This document shows, one piece after another, positions 7,974-16,880 of a DNA stretch of 34,388 nt (its first letter is position 1; each line of letters opens with the position of its first letter). Location: NCBI GenBank assembly GCA_913031305.1, contig CAJWEF010000011.1, positions 1-34,388 on the forward strand. The letters are read 5' to 3'. Under the pieces are notes generated by a model that was not told where the DNA came from, searched no databases, and saw only the letters and a program-made list of their open reading frames with translations. The stretch is from an uncultured Acidiferrobacteraceae bacterium. Its GTDB lineage: Bacteria > Pseudomonadota > Gammaproteobacteria > Arenicellales > UBA868. The position numbers and the translations under genes are program-made.

Positions 7974-8876
7974 ATGTCCAGTAAACATCACACCGACCAG
8001 GCAGAATCAACCGGGAGTGTTCGCGCGTACCACGCGCCGGATTCGGTCACGGCAGCAACAGCCCTGTTGGCAGATGGGCAGGGCGCGGTGATCGCTGGCG
8101 GCACTGACCTGGTTCTGCAACGCCGTGCAACTCCATCCAGCTGGCAGCCGGTGCTGGTAAGTGTCCGCCGGATAGATGCCTTGTACGGGGTTCGTGAGGA
8201 TGAGGGTTGGCTCTGGCTCGGCCCGTTGACCACAGTAAGCGAATTACTGCTTGATCCGTTGGTAGCGCACCACGCTCCGGTGCTGCGTCGTGCGGCAGAT
8301 TGTTTTGCCAGCAGTCAGATCCGCAACGCGGCGACTCTGGGCGGCAACCTCTGTAACGCCTCACCCGCAGGCGACCTGTTGGTGCCACTGATTCTCCTGG
8401 ACGCCCAAGTAGAGTTGTGTTGTTCCGATGAAGGGGTGACCCGCGTGCGATCTTTACCGGTTGAGCAGTTTTTGATCGGTCCGGGGCGTACCAGTCGGCA
8501 GCCCAACGAACTTTTGACGGCTGTCCGGGTGCCATTTGTCCAGGACACCCGGGTCTTTGCTTTTGAGAAATTCGGTACCCGCCCCGCTCTAGATATCGCT
8601 ACCGTGTCTGTGGGTCTGTCGGCCGTGCGCACGGGCGACCGCCTAACCCAGGTGCGTGTTGCACTGGGTGCCGTGGCGCCTACTGCCTTGCGTGCAAGGG
8701 AAGTCGAAGCCGTTCTTGAGAATCGCAAACTGGATGATGAAACGATAGCGTCGGCAGTGAGTGCCGCGATGGAGGAAATCAACCCGATAGATGATGTCCG
8801 GGCCAGCAGTTGGTACCGGAAAGAGTTGATACACAATCTGTTGGTGAGGGTATTGCGTAATGCCGCTGATTCATGA
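7974..8876 (+). CDS. Molybdenum hydroxylase (xanthine dehydrogenase family), FAD-binding medium subunit
   Basis: A 300-residue FAD subunit of the xanthine dehydrogenase / CO dehydrogenase family. The flavin motifs are AGGTDLVLQ (about 41-49) and ATLGGNLCNASPAGD (about 121-135). The cysteine-rich insert carrying the extra 4Fe-4S cluster in 4-hydroxybenzoyl-CoA reductase is absent, so this looks like a hydroxylase, not a ring dehydroxylase. It is the first of three consecutive Mo-enzyme genes and its end overlaps the 2Fe-2S subunit by 17 bases. Likely role: passing electrons from hydroxylation of indoleacetate at C2 (to oxindole-3-acetate) to an acceptor. Confidence 0.88.
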   Translation: MSSKHHTDQAESTGSVRAYHAPDSVTAATALLADGQGAVIAGGTDLVLQRRATPSSWQPVLVSVRRIDALYGVREDEGWLWLGPLTTVSELLLDPLVAHHAPVLRRAADCFASSQIRNAATLGGNLCNASPAGDLLVPLILLDAQVELCCSDEGVTRVRSLPVEQFLIGPGRTSRQPNELLTAVRVPFVQDTRVFAFEKFGTRPALDIATVSVGLSAVRTGDRLTQVRVALGAVAPTALRAREVEAVLENRKLDDETIASAVSAAMEEINPIDDVRASSWYRKELIHNLLVRVLRNAADS

Positions 8877-9348
8877 AGTAGCTTTTCTTCTGAACGGTAG
8901 TCCAATCAGAGTGAGTGTGCCTGTCACAATGACCGCATTGGAGATGCTGCGTGGCTCACTCAATATGACAGGCACCAAGCTTGGATGTGGTGAAGGCGAA
9001 TGTGGTGCTTGTTCTGTGTTGGTCGATGGCCGATCGATGAATTCGTGCATTCTTCTGGCGGTCGAGTGTGATGGTCGAGAGATTACTTCCATCGAAGGCC
9101 TGGCTGCTGACCCGGGAACTGCAGGTTTGCGTCGGGCATTTGTCGATGCGGGCGCTGTGCAGTGTGGCTTTTGTACCCCTGGTATGGTGATTCAGGGCAA
9201 GTATCTTCTGGATGCGCAGGTGGGCGGCGATAGGGCAGCGATCTCCCGGGGTTTGGAGGGTAACTTGTGCCGCTGCACAGGCTACCAGAAAGTCATTGAT
9301 GCCATAGAGCAGGCCATAGTGTCGAAAGAAGGCGCGGGTGATGATTGA
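8860..9348 (+). CDS. Molybdenum hydroxylase, 2Fe-2S small subunit
   Basis: A 162-residue two-cluster ferredoxin subunit. The plant-type 2Fe-2S ligands are Cys43, Cys48, Cys51 and Cys63 (GCGEGECGAC ... C). The second, helical cluster uses Cys102, Cys105, Cys137 and Cys139 (QCGFC and LCRCTGYQ). The length is the usual 150-165 for the family. ATG 8860 lies inside the end of the FAD subunit gene with a GGTGAGGG site upstream. Its product bridges the Mo site in the large subunit and FAD in the medium subunit. Confidence 0.95.
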   Translation: MPLIHEVAFLLNGSPIRVSVPVTMTALEMLRGSLNMTGTKLGCGEGECGACSVLVDGRSMNSCILLAVECDGREITSIEGLAADPGTAGLRRAFVDAGAVQCGFCTPGMVIQGKYLLDAQVGGDRAAISRGLEGNLCRCTGYQKVIDAIEQAIVSKEGAGDD

Positions 9349-11656
9349 GAAACCCGAGTCTGCACAGAGTTTGATTGGCCAGCGCATTCCAAAGCGGGAT
9401 GCGCCAGAGAAGGTCAATGGCAAAGCGCGCTACGTGCATGACATCAATCTCCCCGGGCAGTTGGTTGGAAAAATATTGCGCACAGATCGTGTGCATGCCC
9501 GGATTATCGCTATTGACGTCTCTGCGGCTCGGGCCTTGCCGGGGGTGCACGCAGTGATCACTGCAGCCGAGGTTCCGGATCAGGCAATTGGTGTTACCCG
9601 GGACAACCCACCGCTGAAGGGCGACAGGGTTCGTTGCGAGCGTGACGAGATCGCAGCGGTTGCAGCCGAGACTGAAGAAATTGCCGATACAGCTCTTGCC
9701 CTGATTACGGTGGAGTACGAGGATTTACCAGTGCAGCTGGATGCGGCCGTAGCCCGAGATGCCGGGGCGCTGCTGATTCATGATGACAAGCCCGGCAATA
9801 TCGCACTGGAGTTCGACTACGAACACGGTGATGTGGTCCAGGGTGAGGCGGAGTCGGACGTGGTGATTGAGGACTGTTTCAGCCTGCACTACGTGACCCA
9901 TGCCTGTTTGGGCGTGTCGGGCGTCATTGCAGATTTTGACGATATCACCGGCAATCTGACCTTGTACTCTAATACCCAGGTACCATTCCTACATAAGCGC
10001 GAGTTCGCCGAGGTCCTGGAAATGGACCCCAACCGAATCCGTATCATCCAGCCGACAATCGGTGGCGGTTTTGGTTCAAAACTGGATATCTACCCATTTG
10101 AGCCAATCTGTGTGTACCTGGCGCAGGCGGCCGGACGCCCGGTCAAACTGGTATTCAGCCGAACCGAGGAGTTTGTAGCATCCCCTACTCGCCAGCCGGC
10201 CCAGGTACGGCTACGTAGCGGCTGTCGTCGTGATGGTCGTCTGACTTTCCGCAAGGTCGATATGCTGTTGGATAACGGCGGCTATACCTCCTGGGGTGCG
10301 ACCACGCCGATGGTGATGATGCAGACTTTTTCGTCGCTGTACCGGGTGCCGCACTGCCTCTACCACTCGGCTGCTGTCTATACGAACAATCCTTATGCGG
10401 GATCTTTCCGTGGCTACGGTAACCTGCAGGCGACCTTCGCAGTAGAAGGGCATATGGAGAAACTGGCAGAAGCCATTGGGATGGATCCACTTGAATTTCG
10501 ACTGCTGAATGCCCAGGAGCCCGGCGAGGTCACTGGTCAGGGAATGCATTTTAGGTCTTGCGGTTTCAAGGATTGCCTGCGTACGGTCGCCGAGCGGAGC
10601 GATTACCAGGCGCGGCGGCAGCAGAACATTGAGCAGCGCGACTCGGGACCGATACGTCGTGGTGTTGGCATGGCGTCGATGCTGCATGTGGGTGGAGGCG
10701 CCAAGATTTATCCGTCTGATGGCTGCGGTACTATTCTCAAGCTGGATGACTTTGGCCATGTCACCATTCTTACGGGTGCCTCGGAGATTGGCCAAGGTTC
10801 AGAAACTGTACTGTCACAGTTGGTTTGCGAGGAGCTTGGGCTGCCGCTGAGTTCGGCTACGGTGGTCAATAACGATACCGACATTACCCCCTGGGACGTT
10901 GGCGTTCATGCCAGCAGGACCACATTTATTGCAGGTAATGCCGCGGTCGGTGCCGCGCGTCTTGCGAAACAGAAGATTCTTGACGCGGCGGCCACCGCAA
11001 CCGGCTATTCGACGCAGGAATTGGACTTGCGTGGTGGCGGAATTGTACTGCGCGAGGACAACACTACTTTGATGATGCTGGACAGGTTGTTGCGCTCCAT
11101 GCATTTCAAAGACAAGGCGGATCTGGTTATCACCAATTACTACTACGAGCCACCGTCAGTACACCAGGATGCCCAGCACAAGGGTGACGTGTCGGCTGCC
11201 TATGCTTGGGCCTCGCAGGTTGTCGAGGTTGAGGTCGATAGCGAGACTGGCGTGGTGCGGTTGCTGAAATGTACCGCAGCCCATGATGTGGGCCGGGTCA
11301 TCAACCGTCTTGGCATCGAAGGCCAGATTGAGGGTGGTATCGTTATGGGCCAGGGTTATGCGCTGTCGGAAGATCTCGTGATCCGAGGTGGCCACTGCCA
11401 GAACCCGGGCTTTAGGGACTACAAGCTGATCACTGCCCCGGAGATTCCACAGATGGACATTAGCTTTATCGAGACCATGGATGGCGAGGGCCCGCGCGGT
11501 GCCAAGGGTGTTGGCGAAGCCCCTGCAATCTGCGTTGCGGCGGCAGTTGCCAACGCCATAGAGAATGCGACCGGGGTTCGCATTAATCAGTTGCCATTCA
11601 CTCCGGAAAACGTCTATCGGGCGCTACGCGCGGCCGCCGAAGATTCATCTGCGTGA
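9341..11656 (+). CDS. Molybdenum hydroxylase, molybdopterin-binding large subunit
   Basis: A protein of about 771 residues of the xanthine dehydrogenase / aldehyde oxidase large-subunit family. It has the N-terminal hammerhead region ([19 protein letters not shown]), the Mo-site stretch [22 protein letters not shown], a Q-G-x-x-T-like loop [11 protein letters not shown], and near the C-terminus KGVGEAP with the essential Glu that acts as base in this family. ATG 9341 fits the GAAGG site best; GTG 9338 is possible. The gene overlaps the 2Fe-2S gene. In the proposed indoleacetate pathway this subunit hydroxylates the indole C2 using water. A different N-heterocycle substrate cannot be excluded from sequence alone. 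Confidence 0.9.
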   Translation: MIEKPESAQSLIGQRIPKRDAPEKVNGKARYVHDINLPGQLVGKILRTDRVHARIIAIDVSAARALPGVHAVITAAEVPDQAIGVTRDNPPLKGDRVRCERDEIAAVAAETEEIADTALALITVEYEDLPVQLDAAVARDAGALLIHDDKPGNIALEFDYEHGDVVQGEAESDVVIEDCFSLHYVTHACLGVSGVIADFDDITGNLTLYSNTQVPFLHKREFAEVLEMDPNRIRIIQPTIGGGFGSKLDIYPFEPICVYLAQAAGRPVKLVFSRTEEFVASPTRQPAQVRLRSGCRRDGRLTFRKVDMLLDNGGYTSWGATTPMVMMQTFSSLYRVPHCLYHSAAVYTNNPYAGSFRGYGNLQATFAVEGHMEKLAEAIGMDPLEFRLLNAQEPGEVTGQGMHFRSCGFKDCLRTVAERSDYQARRQQNIEQRDSGPIRRGVGMASMLHVGGGAKIYPSDGCGTILKLDDFGHVTILTGASEIGQGSETVLSQLVCEELGLPLSSATVVNNDTDITPWDVGVHASRTTFIAGNAAVGAARLAKQKILDAAATATGYSTQELDLRGGGIVLREDNTTLMMLDRLLRSMHFKDKADLVITNYYYEPPSVHQDAQHKGDVSAAYAWASQVVEVEVDSETGVVRLLKCTAAHDVGRVINRLGIEGQIEGGIVMGQGYALSEDLVIRGGHCQNPGFRDYKLITAPEIPQMDISFIETMDGEGPRGAKGVGEAPAICVAAAVANAIENATGVRINQLPFTPENVYRALRAAAEDSSA

Positions 11657-11687
11657 TCAGCATCGACCAATTTCAGGCCCAGGACCG

Positions 11688-12887
11688 GTGAGGCGTCGCA
11701 CAGTCCTCTCGATGGAGCAGGCGCTCAGTTTGCCCTACGCAACCCTGCGCTTTGCACAGTTGGGCTGGCGGGTCATCCGGATTGAGCCTGCACCGTCGGG
11801 TCGCGAACTGCCCGGTGACCCGAACCGTTATATCGGTAGCCAGGTCGTCGACCACGACCGACGCAGTTACTTTATCGCGCCCAATGTCGGTAAGGAGGCT
11901 ATTGCCCTTGATCTTAAAGATCCGCGTGGGCAGGCGTTACTGCACCGGATGATTGATGAACTTAAGGTCGATGTCTTTTGCTGTAATACTCTGCCCAGCC
12001 GATACGCCGCACTGGGCATTGATTACCCCAGGTTGCAGGCGATCAGGCCAGAGATCATCTGGGCTGGGATCTCTGCGATGGGGCCCGATTTCCCAAAGGT
12101 GCCCGGCTACGACCCGGTTATTCAGGCTATGGCAGGATACATGGAACTGACCGGTGACCCAGATGGTGACCCGATGCTGAGCGGTATTCCCCTGATCGAT
12201 CTCAAAGCCGGCGATGAGGTCTACGCCGGGGTCTGCCTGGCGCTGGCTGAGCAGGCAGAGTCGGGCCGCGGAAGTGAGATTCATGTGTCGATGCTCCAGG
12301 CTGCGGCTTCCTGGCTGATTACAACTTTGCCACTGCTGGATTTCGATTGTGACTATTCAGAGATCACTCGCGCTGGCAATGAGCATCGCAAGTTTATTCC
12401 GACCAACACCTACCCGACCAAGGATGGGTTTATCTTTCTCGCTATTGGTAGTGATGGTCAGTGGCAACGTCTAACTGCCATTAGCAAGTTCCTGGCCATT
12501 GCCAACACCGACAGGGCCACTAACGAGGGTCGTCAGCGGCACCGTGCCGCGATTCACGCCGAGATTCGAGTCATTAGCCAACAGTATCCGACGGCTGAGC
12601 TTGCCGAGGATCTGCGAGCGGCGACCATACCGCACACGCCGATCCAGACCGTGCCACAAGTTGTTGCTCTACCGGGGGTAGAAGAACATTTGACGCGCAC
12701 TCAGACCCCAGCGGGCAAGTCGATCCGTATGCAGCCGATGGCGGTCGATGTGCCTGGGGCCAGGCAGGAACTGGACTTTCCGCCCAATTATGGCCAGCAC
12801 ACGGCTGACGTATTGCGTGAAGTTGGCTGCAGCGAAGACGAATGCCAGGTTCTTCAGCAGGAAGGCGTGATCTATTGCGCCCAGTGA
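11688..12887 (+). CDS. iaaL: Family III CoA-transferase (CaiB/BaiF type), probable (2-aminophenyl)succinyl-CoA transferase
   Basis: About 399 residues from GTG 11688, the usual family length. The N-terminal block [17 protein letters not shown] aligns with the family's V-L-D-L...P-x-A-T-x-x-L-A-D, so the start must be at or just before here; the frame is open upstream to 11565, but that would run deep into the preceding gene. The nucleophilic Asp is Asp171 in [11 protein letters not shown]. In anaerobic indoleacetate metabolism a family III transferase moves CoA onto 2-aminophenylsuccinate. Its position after the Mo-hydroxylase in this operon supports that role. Family very likely; exact donor and acceptor inferred. 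Confidence 0.8.
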   Translation: MRRRTVLSMEQALSLPYATLRFAQLGWRVIRIEPAPSGRELPGDPNRYIGSQVVDHDRRSYFIAPNVGKEAIALDLKDPRGQALLHRMIDELKVDVFCCNTLPSRYAALGIDYPRLQAIRPEIIWAGISAMGPDFPKVPGYDPVIQAMAGYMELTGDPDGDPMLSGIPLIDLKAGDEVYAGVCLALAEQAESGRGSEIHVSMLQAAASWLITTLPLLDFDCDYSEITRAGNEHRKFIPTNTYPTKDGFIFLAIGSDGQWQRLTAISKFLAIANTDRATNEGRQRHRAAIHAEIRVISQQYPTAELAEDLRAATIPHTPIQTVPQVVALPGVEEHLTRTQTPAGKSIRMQPMAVDVPGARQELDFPPNYGQHTADVLREVGCSEDECQVLQQEGVIYCAQ

Positions 12888-12933
12888 ACTGGCACGATCA
12901 AGAAATACCATTACTGAAAAAAGAGAGAGATTG

Positions 12934-13761
12934 ATGAAAAAACTGCAGGATAAAGTCGCTCTGGTGACCGGCTCGGGTCGTGGAATCGGCCAGGCGATAG
13001 CACTGAAACTCGCTGCCGAGGGCGCCCGGGTAGTGATTAATGACCTGGATGACGAGCCAGCACAGGAAACGGTCGCTGCAATTCATGCCACGGGTAGTGA
13101 GGCCGTCGCCTGTGTCGGTGACGTTACCGCAACAGATTTTGGTGAGCGCATGGTTCGGGTAGCGCTCGAGAACTATGGCGGGATCGATATCATCGTCAAT
13201 AATGCCGGGTACCCGTGGGATAATGTCATCCAGAAGATGTCGGATGAACAATGGCAGGCGATGCTGGATGTCCACGCGACCGCGCCGTTTCGCATCCTGC
13301 GTGCGGCAGCAGACCCTATCCGGGCCGCGGTCAAGGCGGAAAAGGAAGCGGGGCAGACGGTCTACCGCAAGGTGGTCAATATTTCTTCGATTGCCGGTGT
13401 TTTCGGTAACGCCGGGCAACTGGGATATTCAGCCGGCAAGGCGGCTGTGGCGGGCATGACCCGGGCGTTGGCCAAGGAATGGGGCCGCTACCATGTCAAC
13501 GTCAATGCTGTCGCTTTCGGCTATATCAAGACCCGAATGACTCAGGAGATAGAAGGCGAGAAGACGGTGACCCGGGTCGGGGAAAATGATGTCCGTATGG
13601 GTATTCAGCCTGAATTCATCGACTTTATGAACCGCATGATTCCTCTGGGCCGGGGTGGCACGGTGCAAGAGGCAGCCGGCGCCGTGTACCTGTTCTGCTT
13701 GCCCGAATCAGATTACATCTCCGGTCAGGTCGTACTTGCCAGTGGTGGGTTGGTAATCTGA
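12934..13761 (+). CDS. Short-chain dehydrogenase (probable 3-hydroxyacyl-CoA dehydrogenase)
   Basis: A 275-residue SDR with an intact nucleotide motif TGSGRGIG (12-19), NNAG (89-92) and the catalytic set Ser151/152, Tyr165 and Lys169 in SSIAGVFGN ... GYSAGKA. A stretch around residues 124-146, rich in Ala, Lys and Glu, makes it a little longer than the common 250. ATG 12934 is preceded by AAGAGAGAGA; a TTG one codon upstream is in frame. It follows the CoA-transferase by 46 bases on the same strand. Expected role: NAD-dependent oxidation of the 3-hydroxy-3-(2-aminophenyl)propanoyl-CoA made by the MaoC pair, giving the 3-oxoacyl-CoA for the thiolase. Confidence 0.85.
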   Translation: MKKLQDKVALVTGSGRGIGQAIALKLAAEGARVVINDLDDEPAQETVAAIHATGSEAVACVGDVTATDFGERMVRVALENYGGIDIIVNNAGYPWDNVIQKMSDEQWQAMLDVHATAPFRILRAAADPIRAAVKAEKEAGQTVYRKVVNISSIAGVFGNAGQLGYSAGKAAVAGMTRALAKEWGRYHVNVNAVAFGYIKTRMTQEIEGEKTVTRVGENDVRMGIQPEFIDFMNRMIPLGRGGTVQEAAGAVYLFCLPESDYISGQVVLASGGLVI

Positions 13762-13823
13762 GTCACCCGGATTGACAGTAACGATACGCCCACAGCAACG
13801 ATATTCCGAAGGAAGCAGAAGCT

Positions 13824-14855
13824 ATGGTGGGAGTGACGGCCAGCGCACAAGCCATAATCACCCAGGCGCTGGACTGGACTATGGCTGGCCGTCAGGTTGC
13901 ATTAGCGACGGTAGTGTCCACTTGGGGTAGTTCACCCAGGCCGGCGGGGAGCCAATTGGTGATCAACGATCGGGGCGAGTTCGCCGGTTCGGTTTCAGGT
14001 GGCTGCGTCGAAGGCGCTGTTATCGGCCAGTGCCGGAAGATCTTCGGCACTGGCGGTGCCCAGATTCTGGAATACCAGGTTGCCGATGAACAAGCGTGGG
14101 AGGTGGGCCTGACGTGTGGTGGCAAGGTATCTATTCTGATTAATGCACTGGCGGATGTGACAGCCCTGCAGACGTTGCAGGAGTGTTTAACGCAACGCCA
14201 GGCTGCCTTGCTTATGACCAACTGTGACAGTGGAGCGCAGGCAACGGCAACTGCCAGTACACCCAGCTGGGAATTCCCAGATATGGATCTGGATCCGGAA
14301 CATTTACAACAGCGTCTGGGCAATGGCGTGAGCGGCCTGGTGTCCTCGTCGAGCGCTCAATGGTTTGCACGGGTATTCCAGCCATCCTTCCGGCTGGTCG
14401 TTGTCGGGGCTGTGCACATCGCGCAGGTGCTGGTACCGATGGCCCGCTTGGCAGGCCTTGATGTGACGCTGGTCGATCCGCGCACAGCCTTTGCTAATGC
14501 TGTACGCTTCCCTGACACGTGTATCGTCACTGATTGGCCGGACCGCTACTTCCAGAACCAGCCAGCGGATGCGACCACCGCCGTGGTACTTCTCAGCCAC
14601 GATCCCAAGATTGACGACCCAGCGCTGATTGCCATTCTTGACTCACCGGCACCTTATCTTGGGGCGTTGGGTAGCCGTAAGACTCACGCCCGCCGACTGG
14701 CGCGCCTGGCTGCCGCCGGTGTTGACGCGAAGGCAGCAGAGCGGATTCATGCGCCGGTTGGTTTGGATCTGGGAGGTCAAAAGCCGGAAGATATCGCTAT
14801 CGCTATCCTGGCTGAAATCGTCAGTGTGCGCGCCAATTTGGGCGTGCGGCTGTGA
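13824..14855 (+). CDS. xdhC: XdhC/CoxI-family molybdenum-enzyme maturation factor
   Basis: A 343-residue XdhC-type protein. The N-terminal XdhC/CoxI domain shows TWGSSPRPAGSQ, GSVSGGCVEGAV and LTCGGKVSILI. The C-terminal Rossmann domain starts around FRLVVVGAVHIAQVL. XdhC proteins bind and sulfurate the molybdenum cofactor and insert it into xanthine-dehydrogenase-family enzymes. ATG 13824 has a GAAGGAAGC site. It sits downstream of the Mo-hydroxylase genes and overlaps the MobA-like gene, so the operon carries its own cofactor maturation set. Confidence 0.9.
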   Translation: MVGVTASAQAIITQALDWTMAGRQVALATVVSTWGSSPRPAGSQLVINDRGEFAGSVSGGCVEGAVIGQCRKIFGTGGAQILEYQVADEQAWEVGLTCGGKVSILINALADVTALQTLQECLTQRQAALLMTNCDSGAQATATASTPSWEFPDMDLDPEHLQQRLGNGVSGLVSSSSAQWFARVFQPSFRLVVVGAVHIAQVLVPMARLAGLDVTLVDPRTAFANAVRFPDTCIVTDWPDRYFQNQPADATTAVVLLSHDPKIDDPALIAILDSPAPYLGALGSRKTHARRLARLAAAGVDAKAAERIHAPVGLDLGGQKPEDIAIAILAEIVSVRANLGVRL

Positions 14856-15493
14856 TGCCCGATGGCCCGGTAACTCAGGGGTGCAGTGATAGTGTGGCGG
14901 CTATGATTCTGGCCGCGGGTTTCAGTCGGCGCATGGGTCAGCAAAACAAGTTGTTGTTACCTATCGGCGACATCCCGATGATCCGACACGTGGCGCTTGC
15001 AGTGCTGGCTTCACGGGCTGAGCCGGTTATTGCCGTGACTGGCTTTGAGGGCAAACAGGTTCGCCATGCATTGGCCGAACTAAAACTGACAATCGCTGAG
15101 AATCCCTGTCCGGATGAGGGCCTCAGCAGTTCGTTGCGGATCGGGTTAGAAGCACTCCCTCGGGACTGCGGCGCCGTGCTGGTTTGCCTGGGTGATATGC
15201 CCGGGATCAGGGCCAGGCACATAGACGCTTTGGTAACTGCATTCCTAGCGCACGATGCAAAGTTGATTTGCACGCCTACCTACGGTGGCGAGCGGGGCAA
15301 CCCCGTGTTGTGGCCGCGCCACATGTTCACAAAGATGCAGGCACTGGTCGGGGATACCGGCGCCCGGGCCCTGCTGGCCCGCTACCGGGAACGGGTGCTA
15401 ACGGTGCCCATGACAGATTCTGCAGTAGTGACCGATATCGACACTCCTGATTGTCTTGGGCGATTTGATACTACTGATGGCCTGGGTCTATGA
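14855..15493 (+). CDS. MobA-like NTP-transferase (MocA-type molybdopterin nucleotidyltransferase)
   Basis: A 212-residue nucleotidyltransferase with the glycosyltransferase-like signature LAAGFSRRMGQQNKLL near the N-terminus, then CLGDMPGIR (metal-binding Asp) and TDIDTPDCL at the end. This is the MobA/MocA group that attaches CMP or GMP to molybdopterin. Next to xdhC and Mo-hydroxylase genes it most likely makes the molybdopterin cytosine dinucleotide form. ATG 14855 overlaps the xdhC stop (TGATG); a GTG one codon earlier is possible. It is the last gene before a 164-base gap that separates it from the thiolase. Confidence 0.85.
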   Translation: MPDGPVTQGCSDSVAAMILAAGFSRRMGQQNKLLLPIGDIPMIRHVALAVLASRAEPVIAVTGFEGKQVRHALAELKLTIAENPCPDEGLSSSLRIGLEALPRDCGAVLVCLGDMPGIRARHIDALVTAFLAHDAKLICTPTYGGERGNPVLWPRHMFTKMQALVGDTGARALLARYRERVLTVPMTDSAVVTDIDTPDCLGRFDTTDGLGL

Positions 15494-15657
15494 CTTCGGT
15501 GGCCAGGTTCGGTAGCCGGGGAGAAACGAGACACGCACTACGTGGAACAAGTGATGAGAATGACGTGGGATTAGGTGAACTGCAGCACACTTAATACACA
15601 TAACAATTAAGGTAATATGTTCTAAAACGCCTTCTGGACATTATTAAAGGAGTTACA
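15494..15657 (+). promoter_or_regulatory. Intergenic region with a weak promoter candidate ahead of the thiolase-ligase pair
   Basis: This 164-base gap becomes AT-rich after 15590. A possible promoter is TTAATA (15591-15596), a 16-base spacer and TAATAT (15613-15618), each matching the sigma-70 consensus at four of six bases. A strong ribosome-binding site AAAGGAG lies at 15646-15652. The gap contrasts with the overlaps of the operon before it, which suggests separate transcription of the thiolase and ligase. No clear terminator hairpin with a T tract was seen for the upstream operon. Confidence 0.35.
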
Positions 15658-16872
15658 GTGGCCTATCCAGTTCAGATTCCCTACGGCGCGTATTGGTCAA
15701 CGCCGTTTGCCAAATGGCAGGGCAGTTTTGCCGACCTACACAGCATACGTTTCGCCGCCGCGGTGGCGGTAGGCGAACTGAAGCGCCGCAACATTCCCGG
15801 CGAGCTATTCGATTATGGCGTCCTGGGTACGACTGTCCCGCAGCGGCACTCGTTTTATGGGTTGCCGTGGTTGATGGGGCTGATTGGTGCCACCGGGGTG
15901 GGAGGGCCAACCATCAACCAGGCCTGTGCCACCAGCGTGCGCTGTTTGCTGGCAGCAACCCAGGAGATCCAATCGGGAATGGCGACGGCCGCACTGGTGC
16001 TGACCTGTGATCGTGTCTCCAATGGACCTCATCTTTATTACCCCAATCCCGGGGGGCCTGGTGGCACCGGAGAAGCAGAGGACTGGGTGATGGGTAATTT
16101 CAATTGTGACCCTCTTGGTGGCCATGCCATGATCCAGACTGCAGAGAACGTTGCCAGCCGCCACGGCATCGATACTGTACGCCAGCATGAGGTGGTATTG
16201 CGCCGCTTGGAGCAGTACGACCGGGCAATGGCTGATGATCACGCTTTCCAGCGGCGTTACATGACCCTGCCTTTCGAGGTGCCCAATGCCTCGTTTCGCC
16301 GGGTACGTACCACCATGCCAGGGGATGAGGGTGTCGCCCGCTCCAATGCCGATGGCCTGGCGGAGTTGAAGCCGGTGATCAGCGGGGGTAGCGTAACCTA
16401 CGGGGGGCAGACCCACCCGGCCGATGGCAATGCAGCCCTGGTAATCACCTCCCCTGCCCGGGCGGCGGAACTCAGTTCAGATCCAGCAATTTCCGTCCAG
16501 TTACTCGGGTTTGGGCTGGCCCGGGCTGAACTGGCCCACATGCCGGAGGCAACGGTGCCAGCGGCCCGGGCCGCACTGGCGCAATCTGGTATGAAAGTTA
16601 CAGACCTTGATGCGGTTAATACCCACAACCCCTTTGCTATCAATGATATCTATTTCGCCAACAGTACCGGCTTTGATATCGAGGCGATGAATAATTACGG
16701 TTGTTCATTGATCTGGGGGCATCCGCAGGGTCCGACCGGCCTTCGCTCAGTGATCGAGTTGATCGAGGAGCTGGTCCAGCGTGGTGGCGGACGGGGCCTT
16801 TTTGTGGGATGTGCCGCGGGCGATACCGCAATGGCCGTTGTCGTTAGCGTGGACAACGCTGCGAAAGGGTAG
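15658..16872 (+). CDS. Thiolase-family 3-ketoacyl-CoA thiolase (probable aryl-3-oxopropanoyl-CoA thiolase)
   Basis: A 404-residue thiolase-superfamily protein. The nucleophilic Cys is Cys90 in INQACATSVR. Later come NTHNPFAIND with the active-site His region, GHPQGPTG, and near the C-terminus GCAAGDTAM with the second Cys. GTG 15658 is well supported by AAAGGAG six bases before. The protein should cleave an aryl-3-oxoacyl-CoA with CoA to aroyl-CoA and acetyl-CoA: 2-aminobenzoylacetyl-CoA from the indoleacetate route, and possibly benzoylacetyl-CoA from the aminomutase route proposed for the next genes. Anaerobic indoleacetate clusters contain such a thiolase. Substrate inferred. Confidence 0.85.
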   Translation: MAYPVQIPYGAYWSTPFAKWQGSFADLHSIRFAAAVAVGELKRRNIPGELFDYGVLGTTVPQRHSFYGLPWLMGLIGATGVGGPTINQACATSVRCLLAATQEIQSGMATAALVLTCDRVSNGPHLYYPNPGGPGGTGEAEDWVMGNFNCDPLGGHAMIQTAENVASRHGIDTVRQHEVVLRRLEQYDRAMADDHAFQRRYMTLPFEVPNASFRRVRTTMPGDEGVARSNADGLAELKPVISGGSVTYGGQTHPADGNAALVITSPARAAELSSDPAISVQLLGFGLARAELAHMPEATVPAARAALAQSGMKVTDLDAVNTHNPFAINDIYFANSTGFDIEAMNNYGCSLIWGHPQGPTGLRSVIELIEELVQRGGGRGLFVGCAAGDTAMAVVVSVDNAAKG

Positions 16873-16880
16873 AGCGGTAA

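Noticed and set aside
7974-11656. 4-hydroxybenzoyl-CoA reductase
   Set aside because: The FAD subunit lacks the 4Fe-4S insert, and the operon context is that of the indoleacetate pathway.
11653-11691. Frameshifted N-terminus of the CoA-transferase (a 12-codon frame from GTG 11653)
   Set aside because: The GTG 11688 start already gives a full-length family III protein with all motifs, so no frameshift is needed.
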